64,000 nucleotides of DNA from Verrucomicrobiales bacterium. GTDB taxonomy: Bacteria > Verrucomicrobiota > Verrucomicrobiia > Verrucomicrobiales > DEV007. The translations under genes and the position numbers were made by a program. The notes beneath the pieces are model-generated. The model worked only from the letters and a program-made list of their open reading frames with translations, was not told the DNA's origin and ran no database searches. Shown piece by piece: positions 54,945 to 63,249 of this stretch (its first letter is position 1; each line of letters opens with the position of its first letter). The DNA lies in contig JAEUHI010000015.1 of the NCBI GenBank assembly GCA_016795385.1, positions 41,784 to 105,783 on the forward strand. Direction: 5' to 3'.

Positions 54945-55340
54945 TCAGGATTTCCGGCGGGGGTTCTTCTTCACGGATTCGTCGAGGAGTTGTTTGAGTT
55001 GGTCGATTTCTTCGGCACTGAGATTCGACCGCGTCGCGAAATGGACCAGCAGGGGTTGCGCGGCCCCTTGGAAAACGCGTTTCAGGAAGGACTCGCTCTC
55101 CGCCCGGACCATCGCGTCGCGCGCAAAGGCCGGAGAAAACTCGCGCACCCCCGCCTCGTTCTCGCCGGAGAGGATCGCGCCCTTTTCAACGAGACGGCTC
55201 AGCATGGTGCGAACCGTATTCACCGCCCAACCCGTCGATGGTTGCAGGACTTTGGCAACCTCCGAAGCGGTCTGCGGGGCCCGTTCCCAGAGCGCCTCCA
55301 TCAAGGTCCACTCGGCTTCTGAAATACTCGGTGCGTTCAT
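54945..55340 (-). CDS. BlaI/MecI-type transcriptional repressor
   Basis: The 131-residue protein begins with a winged helix (ISEAEWTLMEALWERAPQTA, then STGWAVNTVRTMLSRLVEKG), the BlaI/MecI fold, with a C-terminal dimerisation helix (SNLSAEEIDQLKQLLDE). BlaI proteins bind TACA/TGTA dyads and are cleaved by the M56 partner encoded one base downstream. Matching dyads lie at 55353 and 55377 just upstream of its start, so it likely represses its own operon and perhaps the divergent esterase. Confidence 0.92.
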   Translation of the reverse strand: MNAPSISEAEWTLMEALWERAPQTASEVAKVLQPSTGWAVNTVRTMLSRLVEKGAILSGENEAGVREFSPAFARDAMVRAESESFLKRVFQGAAQPLLVHFATRSNLSAEEIDQLKQLLDESVKKNPRRKS

Positions 55341-55352
55341 CCGGGTGCATCA

Positions 55353-55364
55353 TTACAGTTGTAG
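55353..55364. promoter_or_regulatory. BlaI-type operator dyad A
   Basis: TTACAGTTGTAG contains the dyad TACA-GT-TGTA, the core recognised by BlaI/MecI. It overlaps the likely -10 region of the blaI promoter on the minus strand (-35 TTGACT at 55372-55377). Confidence 0.6.
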
Positions 55365-55376
55365 TGCCGTAAGTCA

Positions 55377-55390
55377 ACTACAAATGTAGT
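55377..55390. promoter_or_regulatory. BlaI-type operator dyad B
   Basis: ACTACAAATGTAGT is a palindrome with the dyad TACA-AA-TGTA, close to the classic bla/mec operator. Its centre is about 25 bases from that of dyad A. It touches the candidate -35 TTGACT of the blaI promoter, and lies 50 bases before the divergent esterase start. Confidence 0.65.
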
Positions 55391-55439
55391 GCCATAAATG
55401 ATCTTGCCAAACCGCACCAATTCCTTCACATCGCTCCCC

Positions 55440-56354
55440 ATGAAGCTCGGCCCACTTCTTCTCGGATGCGTCTTCCTCGTTTTCCCGGAGGCCCGTTCCC
55501 GTGAGTGGACCTCCACCGACGGCCGAAAGCTCGAAGCCGATTTTGTTTCCGCTACCGGGGATTCGGTCATCGTCAAGCGCGCCGCGGATGGGCGCAGCTT
55601 CACCCTGCCGTTGAAAGGCCTCTCCGACGCTGACCAAACCTGGGTGAAGGAAGAGATGGCGAAAAATGCCAAACCGGTCGAGGGACCCTACGCCACACTC
55701 CTGACGGGCGAATGGGCCTTATCCGAAGACGACGGCCTGCCCTTCGCCCTCTTTGGCGCCAAGGATCTCGATGCGTCGAAGAAGTATCCTCTCGTCGTCG
55801 GACTTCACGGACGCAGTCAGAATGCGGAGAATGGCAAGCAGCTTGGTCCATTCTCGAAATCCTTCTCCGAACCGGGCCGCTACGAAAAGAATCCCTGCAT
55901 CATCCTGGCACCCCTCGGCTATCAACCCTTCGGCGGCCAAGGCACCGCTTGGAGCAACGAACCCGGCACGAAAACGCTCGCCCTCATCGAAAAACTGATC
56001 GAGAGCCTGCCCATTGATGAAAACCGCATCTACGTCGTCGGATATTCGATGGGTGGGTTTGGCGCCTGTCACTTCGCCGTCACCGAACCAAAGCGATTCG
56101 CCGCGGTCGTCGCGGGCGCCGGTTGCACGGGCGTGGATTCGGCCGATGTCTTCAAGCGCCTTCCTTTGTGGCTCCATCACGCGGCGGATGATCCGACCGT
56201 GGAGGTCCGCTACTCGCGCGACCTCGCCGAAGCCTTGAAACGGTCGGAGACGATGAAATATACCGAATACCCGACCGGAGGACACGGCATTGCCGGCACG
56301 ATTTTCAACGACGACGCCGTGCACGAGTGGATTTTCCAACAGCGACGCGAGTGA
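55440..56354 (+). CDS. Secreted esterase with SLA1-homology-like domain
   Basis: The 304-residue product has a signal peptide. A small N-terminal domain (REWTSTDGRKLEADFVSATGD, then FTLPLKGLSDADQTWV) resembles the SLA1-homology domain 1 common in planctomycete and Verrucomicrobiota proteins. An alpha/beta-hydrolase follows (VVGLHGRSQN for the oxyanion loop, VGYSMGGFG with the nucleophile serine, HHAADDPTV and GGHGIAG). It resembles polyhydroxybutyrate-depolymerase/feruloyl esterase types. ATG 55440 gives the signal peptide; an earlier ATG at 55398 lies 8 bases past dyad B. It may be regulated with the blaI operon. Confidence 0.85.
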   Translation: MKLGPLLLGCVFLVFPEARSREWTSTDGRKLEADFVSATGDSVIVKRAADGRSFTLPLKGLSDADQTWVKEEMAKNAKPVEGPYATLLTGEWALSEDDGLPFALFGAKDLDASKKYPLVVGLHGRSQNAENGKQLGPFSKSFSEPGRYEKNPCIILAPLGYQPFGGQGTAWSNEPGTKTLALIEKLIESLPIDENRIYVVGYSMGGFGACHFAVTEPKRFAAVVAGAGCTGVDSADVFKRLPLWLHHAADDPTVEVRYSRDLAEALKRSETMKYTEYPTGGHGIAGTIFNDDAVHEWIFQQRRE

Positions 56355-56382
56355 GATCGGCATCGCGGCGGCGGAAAAGCGC

Positions 56383-57402
56383 TCAGCGCTGTGCCTCCAG
56401 CTCGCAATCCTCCTCGGCCCGGACGCGTTCTCCGGTTTTGTCGACGGGATGAGTGAAGAGATAGCGCCAGACCTCCTCGTGGATGAGCTTGCCTTCCGCA
56501 TCCTTCACCGCCGCCCCGCCGGGGACGGAGGCGTTGTGGGCGCGGTTGGCGTCGTTTTTCACATCCGCATTGGTGATGAGTCGGCGCGAGTTCTCATAGG
56601 GCGCTTTCACCGCATCGACATCGACGAGCGGACCGAAATCGTTCAAACCGAGAAGGATCCACGAGCGGCAGTAGTGATCGGCCGTCCAGCCGCCGTCGAG
56701 GACGTGGGTGAAGCCGAAGTAGCGGTTCGCCGGAGTCGCGGATTTCATGCCCTGCCATTCCTCGGTGTTGTCGCGCGGACCGGAGAACATCACGACGCGG
56801 TCGACCTTCTGATGGATCGCGAACCGGGCCGCGGTGGTGCTGCCGTGCGAGATCCCTGCCAACACCACCTTTTCCCAGTCGAGTTCCTTGCCGCCGCGGG
56901 CGATGAACTGATCCCAGTCACCCTGCCGGTTTTCCTGGTCGAGCCACTTCACGAACTGGAAGGCCCGCTCCTTCAACCCGTCGGGATGCGGGATTTCGAC
57001 GATCGGGCTGTGATCCTCGCCCGTGGCGGCTTCCAGACGGATCTTGCCGAGAGTGTCGCCGTCGTTGAGCTGCTCCTTGGTGAGCTTGGAGAACCAGCGG
57101 TTCGCGTAGCTGACCTGGAGGTAGTGCATGCCGTAGCTGTTGACGCGCTCGGCGAGACCGGCGTTGTGATCCATCAGCCAGATGACGAGCTTGCCCTCGG
57201 ATTTCACATCGGTATCGACGGAGGCGTGCTGGAGGTCGCGCGGCTTGCCCTTGTCGTCGGTGAAGACGAAGTCGATCGAGGGATGTTCCTTGGCACGCGG
57301 ATCGATCTCGCTGGCGCGTTTGCTGAGATCAAAGCGTTCGCCGGCGGAAACATTCGCGAGGAAAAGAATGGAGAGGAGAGAGGCAAGGGGGGCGGATTTC
57401 AT
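56383..57402 (-). CDS. Secreted alpha/beta-hydrolase-like protein
   Basis: The 339-residue product has a signal peptide (SLLSILFLANVSAG). The nucleophile motif is VLAGISHGSTTAARFA (G-x-S-x-G), preceded by an oxyanion-type LMDHNAG. A C-terminal region holds a possible acid in WILLGLNDFGPL. It resembles esterases of unknown role in PVC bacteria. It lies next to another secreted esterase (57412-58647), 9 bases downstream, and likely shares the transcript. Confidence 0.75.
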   Translation of the reverse strand: MKSAPLASLLSILFLANVSAGERFDLSKRASEIDPRAKEHPSIDFVFTDDKGKPRDLQHASVDTDVKSEGKLVIWLMDHNAGLAERVNSYGMHYLQVSYANRWFSKLTKEQLNDGDTLGKIRLEAATGEDHSPIVEIPHPDGLKERAFQFVKWLDQENRQGDWDQFIARGGKELDWEKVVLAGISHGSTTAARFAIHQKVDRVVMFSGPRDNTEEWQGMKSATPANRYFGFTHVLDGGWTADHYCRSWILLGLNDFGPLVDVDAVKAPYENSRRLITNADVKNDANRAHNASVPGGAAVKDAEGKLIHEEVWRYLFTHPVDKTGERVRAEEDCELEAQR

Positions 57403-57411
57403 GGAGATCGG

Positions 57412-58647
57412 TCAGGGAGTCGAAAGAAGCCGAAGATACCACTCGCGAAGTTGTTTCGTCGAATCCCTTTCATCGAGAAACATCGCCGTGGCATGGGCTC
57501 CGAGCCGGGAATTCGCCCAGGTCACCTCGGTCTTCATCGCGTCCATCACCGCCTGGAACGCGGCGGGAGAGTTGTCGGTCTGGAAGACGGCGCGGCCGCG
57601 GAAACGTTTCGCCCGCTCCAGGGCACCCTCCATCGTCGCGCCGTTCCAGCCGTCGCCATCGTAGTGCTGACAGGCGTGGAATCCTTTCCAGAGCGCCGCG
57701 ATGCGGTCGTTCCGCAGGCCGATGTAGCCGCAGGCGAGGGCCCCGCGCGAGAAGCCGGTGAGGACGAGATTGGCCCGATCACCGCCGAACTTCGCACAGA
57801 CCTCCTCCATCATCCTCACGGCGTGGTCGGCGGTGGCGTCCGGATCACCCCAGCCGTGCTCGGCGATGGTGCCTGTCGCGGGATCGATGAAGGGTAGTCC
57901 GACACAGATCGAACCGCGGCCTTTCGTCATACCGTAGCCGATGACGCATTGGTCGGGGAGTCCCGTGGAGTAGCAGCCGGGAATGAAAAAGATGTTTCCC
58001 GGATACTCGGCGATCACGGGGTAGGTGCCGCCCGCTTTCCAATCCTCGGGCAGGTGGAGAATGGAATAGACCGCTTTTCCCTCCTCTCCGGGCAGGCGGA
58101 ATCGGACCCGTTTTCCCGGTGCGGGTGCCGCGTCCTCGACCGGAGGTACCTCGAGACGACCCGCCGGCATCGTCCAGGCCGGAGCCTCACCGGCAGCGCG
58201 GAGATGTCGCACGGAGAGCGCGACCGGTTTGTTGCCGCGTCTCAGAATCATCATCTGGACCTGCTTCACCTGATGCGGATCGATCTTGGGTGTTTTGTCA
58301 GGCCAGGTTTCGCGGAGGTCACAGGAGAGCAGACGCGTCTCCCCGGGCGCGAGCGTGGCCGGAGCCGGCACGGCATCCCAGCCGCGGTCGCCCACGACCC
58401 AGAGGAGGAGATCGACCGCTTGCTTGGAGGTATTCGTCACTTCGGCCTCGACCGTGGCATATCCGGAGAGATCCCAGACACCACCCGGCGCGGGCAGCGT
58501 GACCCAGGCATAGCGATCGGCCGGACCACGGGCCACGAGAGCTTCACCCGTGATCTGAAGCGTTTCCCCCTCCCACATCGCGGCGAGACCACGCTCTTCC
58601 GAAGGCGCGACGACAAGGGCGAGCGAGGCGAGGAGCGGCAGGGTCAT
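57412..58647 (-). CDS. Secreted serine esterase-like protein
   Basis: The 411-residue product (from ATG 58647) starts with a hydrophobic segment (LPLLASLALVVAPSEE), probably a signal peptide. An N-terminal beta-sandwich domain (about 35-170: WVTLPAPGGVWDLSGYATVEAE) is followed by a hydrolase domain with VIAEYPGN and the nucleophile motif VLTGFSRGALACGY. It is 9 bases upstream of the next hydrolase. The open frame upstream to 58740 lacks signal-peptide character. Substrate unknown. Confidence 0.75.
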   Translation of the reverse strand: MTLPLLASLALVVAPSEERGLAAMWEGETLQITGEALVARGPADRYAWVTLPAPGGVWDLSGYATVEAEVTNTSKQAVDLLLWVVGDRGWDAVPAPATLAPGETRLLSCDLRETWPDKTPKIDPHQVKQVQMMILRRGNKPVALSVRHLRAAGEAPAWTMPAGRLEVPPVEDAAPAPGKRVRFRLPGEEGKAVYSILHLPEDWKAGGTYPVIAEYPGNIFFIPGCYSTGLPDQCVIGYGMTKGRGSICVGLPFIDPATGTIAEHGWGDPDATADHAVRMMEEVCAKFGGDRANLVLTGFSRGALACGYIGLRNDRIAALWKGFHACQHYDGDGWNGATMEGALERAKRFRGRAVFQTDNSPAAFQAVMDAMKTEVTWANSRLGAHATAMFLDERDSTKQLREWYLRLLSTP

Positions 58648-58757
58648 GACGATCGCCTTTTTCCCCGATGCCGGGCGGCGGGACAAGTCCCGAATTGCGC
58701 GGAAATCCCGTGCCCCCGGTGGACCCGGGGTCCGATCCATGCGATCTTGCCTTTGCG

Positions 58758-59852
58758 ATGATCCCCTCCGCTCCCACTCCCGAAACAGCGGCCCGTTGGT
58801 GGCACAGGGAAGGAGACCGCCTCGTCTGCGACCTCTGCCCCCGCGAATGCCGCCTCGGCGAAGGACAGCGCGGCTTCTGTTTTGTACGTCAGAATCTCGG
58901 CGGGGAAATGGTCCTGACCACCTACGGCCGCAGCACCGGCTTCTGCATCGATCCGATCGAGAAAAAACCGCTCAATCACTTCCTCCCCGGCACGCCCGTC
59001 CTTTCCTTCGGCACGGCCGGTTGCAATCTCGGCTGCAAATTCTGCCAGAACTGGGACATCTCGAAATCGCGCGAGATCGAGATCCTCAGCGCCGAGGCCG
59101 CTCCGGAGGCGATCGTGCGCGCCGCCAAAGCGCACGGATGCCGCAGCATCGCCTTCACCTACAATGATCCCGTGATCTGGGCCGAATACGCCATCGACAC
59201 CGCGAAACTCGCCCGGGCCGAGGGCATCAAGACCGTCGCCGTGACCGCCGGGTACATCACCGCGCTGGCCCGTCCCGAGTTCTACGAACACATCGATGCC
59301 GCGAACGTCGATCTCAAGGCCTTCACCGAGGAGTTCTACCGCAGCCAGACGCTCTCGCATCTCGAGCCGGTCCTCGATACCCTCCGGTGGTTGAAGGAAG
59401 AGTCTTCGGTCTGGTTCGAGATCACGAACCTGATGATTCCCGGCGAGAACGATTCACCCGACGAGACCGCGCGGCTCTGCGACTGGATCGCGGAGCATCT
59501 CGGCGACTCCGTGCCCCTCCATTTCACCGCCTTTCATCCCGATTTCAAAATGCGCGACAGGGGCCGCACCCCGCACGAGACCCTCATCGCCGCCCGCGAG
59601 ATCGCGGTGCGTCGTGGCCTGAAATACGTCTACCTCGGCAACGTCCTCGATGGCGAACGGCAGAGCACCCTTTGTCCCGGTTGCGGCACGGTCGTGATCG
59701 AGCGGGTTCACTACGAGATCGGCGCCTACCGCATCCGCGACGGGGCCTGCACCACCTGCGGCACGATCATCCCGGGTATCTTCGAAGACACCTGCGGCGA
59801 TTGGGGAAGGAAACGATTGCCCGTGGATTTGAGATCGTTTCAGGAGAAATGA
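58758..59852 (+). CDS. amrS: AmmeMemoRadiSam system radical SAM enzyme
   Basis: The 364-residue radical SAM protein has the cluster motif C-N-L-G-C-K-F-C (cysteines 89, 93, 96), a glycine-rich region and an N-terminal cysteine set (CDLCPRECRLG) plus a C-terminal cysteine pair set (LCPGCGT, ACTTCGT). It resembles the pyruvate formate-lyase activating type called AmmeMemoRadiSam radical SAM. It is followed, 238 bases later, by a fused A-B gene, completing the set. ATG 58758 matches the family start. The modified target is unknown. Confidence 0.92.
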   Translation: MIPSAPTPETAARWWHREGDRLVCDLCPRECRLGEGQRGFCFVRQNLGGEMVLTTYGRSTGFCIDPIEKKPLNHFLPGTPVLSFGTAGCNLGCKFCQNWDISKSREIEILSAEAAPEAIVRAAKAHGCRSIAFTYNDPVIWAEYAIDTAKLARAEGIKTVAVTAGYITALARPEFYEHIDAANVDLKAFTEEFYRSQTLSHLEPVLDTLRWLKEESSVWFEITNLMIPGENDSPDETARLCDWIAEHLGDSVPLHFTAFHPDFKMRDRGRTPHETLIAAREIAVRRGLKYVYLGNVLDGERQSTLCPGCGTVVIERVHYEIGAYRIRDGACTTCGTIIPGIFEDTCGDWGRKRLPVDLRSFQEK

Positions 59853-60090
59853 ACGCGCGGGAATTGGAGCGGCCTAACATCGAGCGAAGAAGGGGCGGCC
59901 TACGGAATACGCGGAAAACACGGAATTGTTGAAGACCGAGATAGATGCGGCAGGCATCAAAATACTCGGAAAACACGGAAGGAAACTGGAAGCGGCTCCC
60001 CGAACAACCAAACATGACGCCCCTGCCTCCAACCCATTTGCGATTGCCTTTCGGGGTATTCCGCGTGTTCCGTAGGCACCTCTCTCAGCC
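59853..60090. other. Repeat-bearing spacer between amrS and the A-B fusion gene
   Basis: The spacer holds an inverted repeat of about 18-20 bases: GCCTACGGAATACGCGGA (59898-59915) and its near complement at 60058-60077. A direct repeat CGGAAAACACGGAA occurs at about 59912 and 59970. No coding frame is convincing here. See findings. Confidence 0.55.
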
Positions 60091-61518
60091 ATGATCTCCT
60101 TCCAAGATCCCGCCGTGCAACGCGCGCTGCTTTCGCAGTCCCGACGTCTTGTCGAGGGGGCGGCGCGGGGTTTCACGGCAACCGATTCCCTGCCGCCCGA
60201 GATCGCGGCCATTCCCTGCTTCGGTCTCTTCGTCACCCTGCGCCGCGGCGACAAATTGCGCGGCTGCATCGGCAATTACCGCGTCGATCAAACGAATCCC
60301 GTGGGGCTCCTCCTCGCCCAAGCCGCTCCCGCCGCCGCGGTGAAGGATCCGCGCTTTCCTCCCGTCGGACCCGCCGAGACCGGGCTCCTCACCATCGAAC
60401 TGACACCGCTTCATTCCTTCCGATCCGTCGAGGCGACGGGTCGCGACCGGGTCCGAGCCATTGTGCTGGGGAAGCATGGGGTCATTGTCAGGGCCGATGG
60501 AAAGCGCGGCCTCTTCCTCCCACAGGTCGCCACGGAGAATCGCTGGGATGTCACCACCTTTCTCGAAAAGGTCTGCCAAAAAGCCGGCCTGCCCTCCGAG
60601 GCCTGGACCTGGCCTCACGCCGAAGTGATCACTTTCGAGGGCGAGCCCTTTGCCGAGGAACTCTCGCCGAATGAAGCGGCGCTCGCCTCGGTGCGGGGAG
60701 AAAGGGGCGCGGTCCGTCCCGCCGCCAAGGCCGGTCAGTTTTATCCGGCGACCGCCGCCGGGATCAAAGCCGAGCTCGACCGTTGCTACGCGCCGACACG
60801 ACTTTTTGGTCCCGATCCCGCCCGCGCCGTGATGTTGCCGCACGCCGGATGGCGTTTCTGTGGCGACCTTGTCGCCGTCACCCTCGCCCGGGTCCAGGTT
60901 CCGGAAATCGCCGTGGTCCTCGGACCCAAACACACCGCCGCCGGCCCCGAATGGTCGGTCAGCGCCGCCGGAGCCTGGGAATGGCCGGGAGGGAAGCTCG
61001 AGGTCGCGGGGGAATGGGCCGATTTCCTCGTCGCCCGTTGCCCGCGCCTCGTCCGCGAAGACGAGGCCCACCGGGACGAGCATGGCTGCGAGGTGCTGTT
61101 GCCCTTCCTGCACCGCCGCAATCCCTTCGTCCGCATCGTCCCCATCGCGATCGGCGCGGCGAGCTACGAGGATCTCGCCCCGCTTGCCGAAGCGCTCGCG
61201 GCCTTGCGTGAAGAATTGGGGGACCGGCTGCTCCTCGTCATTTCCAGCGACATGAATCACTTCGCCGACGACGAGGAAAACCGTCGACTCGATGCCCTCG
61301 CCCTCGATCCGCTCGAGGCCGGCGATGCGCGCGGCCTCTACGACACCTGCCTGAATCACCGCATCAGCATGTGCGGGATGCGTCCCGCCGTCGCGGTGCT
61401 GCGGGCGCTCGAATCGGAACGCCATCACTCCATCGAGATCACCGGCTACGAAACCAGCGCCCGCGTCACCGGAGACACGAGCCGGGTCGTGGGGTATGCG
61501 GGGGCGGTGATGGAGTGA
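60091..61518 (+). CDS. AmmeMemoRadiSam system protein A-B fusion (AMMECR1 + Memo)
   Basis: The 475-residue product joins two family proteins. Residues 1-190 are AMMECR1-like (RRGDKLRGCIGNY; LRGCIG at 56-61). Residues 210-475 are Memo-like, with VMLPHAGWRFCGD, VVLGPKHTA, LVISSDMNHF and GYETSARVTGDTS, the non-heme iron type of the LigB/Memo fold. In most species these are separate genes A and B beside a radical SAM enzyme; here they are one. The set likely carries out a modification or redox reaction, still undefined. Confidence 0.92.
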   Translation: MISFQDPAVQRALLSQSRRLVEGAARGFTATDSLPPEIAAIPCFGLFVTLRRGDKLRGCIGNYRVDQTNPVGLLLAQAAPAAAVKDPRFPPVGPAETGLLTIELTPLHSFRSVEATGRDRVRAIVLGKHGVIVRADGKRGLFLPQVATENRWDVTTFLEKVCQKAGLPSEAWTWPHAEVITFEGEPFAEELSPNEAALASVRGERGAVRPAAKAGQFYPATAAGIKAELDRCYAPTRLFGPDPARAVMLPHAGWRFCGDLVAVTLARVQVPEIAVVLGPKHTAAGPEWSVSAAGAWEWPGGKLEVAGEWADFLVARCPRLVREDEAHRDEHGCEVLLPFLHRRNPFVRIVPIAIGAASYEDLAPLAEALAALREELGDRLLLVISSDMNHFADDEENRRLDALALDPLEAGDARGLYDTCLNHRISMCGMRPAVAVLRALESERHHSIEITGYETSARVTGDTSRVVGYAGAVME

Positions 61519-61588
61519 GGGAGCAGCCGCTTCGGCCCATAGTCCGCCGCATTTCAAAAATCAGTTGGGTATCTTCGCCGTCGGCATC

Positions 61589-62119
61589 ATGATGCGGGAA
61601 ATGCGATCTCATACGACAAAAGAACGGATCGAGAGTCTCATGCGCAGCCTCGGTGCATCTGTCACCTCGGAAGGATGCATCTACTTCACCGGTGGCGTTT
61701 CGGCAGTGCTGATGGGGTGGCGGGAAATGACCATCGATGTCGATCTCAAAGCGGAACCCGAGCCAAAAGGATTTTTCGAGTGTCTGCCACGACTGAAGGA
61801 TCGATTGGACATCAACATCGAACTCGCTTCCCCCGATCAGTTCGTGCCTGCATTGCCGGGATGGCAGACGCGCAGCCCCTTTATCGCGCGATATGGCCGC
61901 CTCGATTTCCATCATTACGATTTCTACGGTCAAGCTCTCGCGAAGGTGGAACGAGACCATCCCCGCGACCGGGTGGACGTCGCCTCCATGATCCGGGACG
62001 GTCTCGTCATCCCTGAACGCCTCGTCGAACTTTTTGAAACCGTGGAACCCCTCCTGATCCGCTATCCTTCCATCGACGGCGCCGCCTTGAGAAAACGGAT
62101 CATGGAAATCCCGGGATGA
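61589..62119 (+). CDS. Nucleotidyltransferase-fold protein (DUF6036-like)
   Basis: The 176-residue protein shows a minimal nucleotidyltransferase motif: FTGGVSAVLMGWREMTIDVDL, where G-G-(V)-S and D-V-D supply the G-S and metal aspartates, and FHHYDFYGQALAKVERDHPRD downstream. DUF6036-type proteins of this kind are often toxin- or antitoxin-like partners of small proteins. The next gene starts 21 bases later and is probably the partner. Start is one of the adjacent ATGs at 61589 and 61592. Confidence 0.8.
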   Translation: MMREMRSHTTKERIESLMRSLGASVTSEGCIYFTGGVSAVLMGWREMTIDVDLKAEPEPKGFFECLPRLKDRLDINIELASPDQFVPALPGWQTRSPFIARYGRLDFHHYDFYGQALAKVERDHPRDRVDVASMIRDGLVIPERLVELFETVEPLLIRYPSIDGAALRKRIMEIPG

Positions 62120-62140
62120 CCGGACTATGCTACCGGAGCC

Positions 62141-62470
62141 ATGATTCTCGACGACCTCCCTGCCAACGACCTTATCCGCGAGGGCCTCGATGACGTCTCG
62201 GCGGGACGGCACACGGTCGCCTCGCTCCTCGTCAAGATCGCGAGCCCAAAGCTCGGCCGTTGCGGGATCGTCGTCTCCACCTCCGAAGAAGAGGCGCTGA
62301 ACGCGGACCACGAACTTTATGAACTGCTCGGTCGCGAGCACGGCAACGAGGCGCACAGCCGATACAACGCGCTGCTGCGCGAGCTGGTCAGTTTCGAACG
62401 CTCCCTCGAAGCCCGGCACCGGCGGCTGACGCAGCCGGTGCACGTCCCGGGACCGCCACGGATCACTTGA
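62141..62470 (+). CDS. Small protein, partner of the nucleotidyltransferase
   Basis: The 109-residue protein is mostly helical (DLIREGLDDVSAGRHTVASLLVKIA, ALNADHELYELLGREHGNEAH, YNALLRELVSFERSLE) with no recognisable catalytic motif and a basic, unstructured end. It is 21 bases after the nucleotidyltransferase gene, suggesting a two-gene unit. Its last 8 bases overlap the convergent gene. Possible modulator or antitoxin; unproven. Confidence 0.68.
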   Translation: MILDDLPANDLIREGLDDVSAGRHTVASLLVKIASPKLGRCGIVVSTSEEEALNADHELYELLGREHGNEAHSRYNALLRELVSFERSLEARHRRLTQPVHVPGPPRIT

Positions 62471-63236
62471 CCCGGTAGATCTTCACGTCGTCGATCCAGA
62501 CCGTGCTGGGAATCAGAAAACTGAACCAGCGTTTCATGGGATGGGCGAAACCCTCGGACCGGTGCGCGGCGATCGCCTTGCCATCGATCGTCAGGCGCAT
62601 CTCGTCGCCCTCGGTGACGAGGACGAGCTCGTGCCATTCGTCGTCGGACTTCCACGGCAGGCTGATCTGCTTCGTTTTGAGGAGGGCTTCGAGATCTTTG
62701 GGGAGCGGTTCCTTGCGGTCGAGGTAGGGCTGGCGGCGGGCGCGGATCGCAAGATCCATCACGCCTGTCTTGTAATCGGCGAGCATGAGGTTGGTGCGGT
62801 AAAGCATCGCGTAACAGAGATGGCCCGCGTGAATGCCCTTCGTCTCGCGATCGACAAAGCCGAACTGGAGCGACTCGTCCTTGTTCTCACCGGGAAATCG
62901 AAAGCGCACGATGACGCCGCCATCGGTGAAGCCGGCCTCGTGATGAATGTGGGCGGCGTGACCGGCTTCCTTTGACGCGCTCGCAACCTTGAGGATGCCC
63001 TCATCGAGGTCGGCCATTTTGATGTGCGGGACGCGGTCGGCGGTGGCGCTGTTCCAGCCGTTGCCGATGGCCTTGGCGAGATTGCCGTCCTCCTCGCGCT
63101 CGAAGGCGTCGTGAAAGATCAGCGTGCCCTGCTTCGTGAGCCAAGCGGCATCATCGGCGGCGCGGAGATCAGAGATGGAACAGGACACCAGCAAGGCGGT
63201 CGCCAGAGAGGAAAGGAAGATTTTGGGAACGATCAT
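62463..63236 (-). CDS. Secreted lectin-like (LamG/DUF1080-type) protein
   Basis: The 257-residue product has a signal peptide with a lipobox-like LLVSC. The mature part resembles a concanavalin-like beta-sandwich: LIFHDAFEREEDGNLAKAIGNGW, HHEAGFTDGGVIVRFRF, WHELVLVTEGDEMRLTIDGK and WIDDVKIYRV at the end, a layout typical of DUF1080/LamG-like secreted proteins. It likely binds carbohydrates. ATG 63236 gives the signal peptide. It is 13 bases downstream of the truncated gene on the same strand. Confidence 0.78.
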   Translation of the reverse strand: MIVPKIFLSSLATALLVSCSISDLRAADDAAWLTKQGTLIFHDAFEREEDGNLAKAIGNGWNSATADRVPHIKMADLDEGILKVASASKEAGHAAHIHHEAGFTDGGVIVRFRFPGENKDESLQFGFVDRETKGIHAGHLCYAMLYRTNLMLADYKTGVMDLAIRARRQPYLDRKEPLPKDLEALLKTKQISLPWKSDDEWHELVLVTEGDEMRLTIDGKAIAAHRSEGFAHPMKRWFSFLIPSTVWIDDVKIYRVK

Positions 63237-63249
63237 GGGAAGGGAAAGG

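Noticed and set aside
56290..57897. Plus-strand open frame (about 535 codons) across two minus-strand hydrolases
   Set aside because: It crosses the junction of two genes with visible catalytic motifs on the other strand.
60085..61557. Minus-strand open frame opposite the A-B fusion gene
   Set aside because: The plus-strand protein has AMMECR1 and Memo motifs; the minus product has none.
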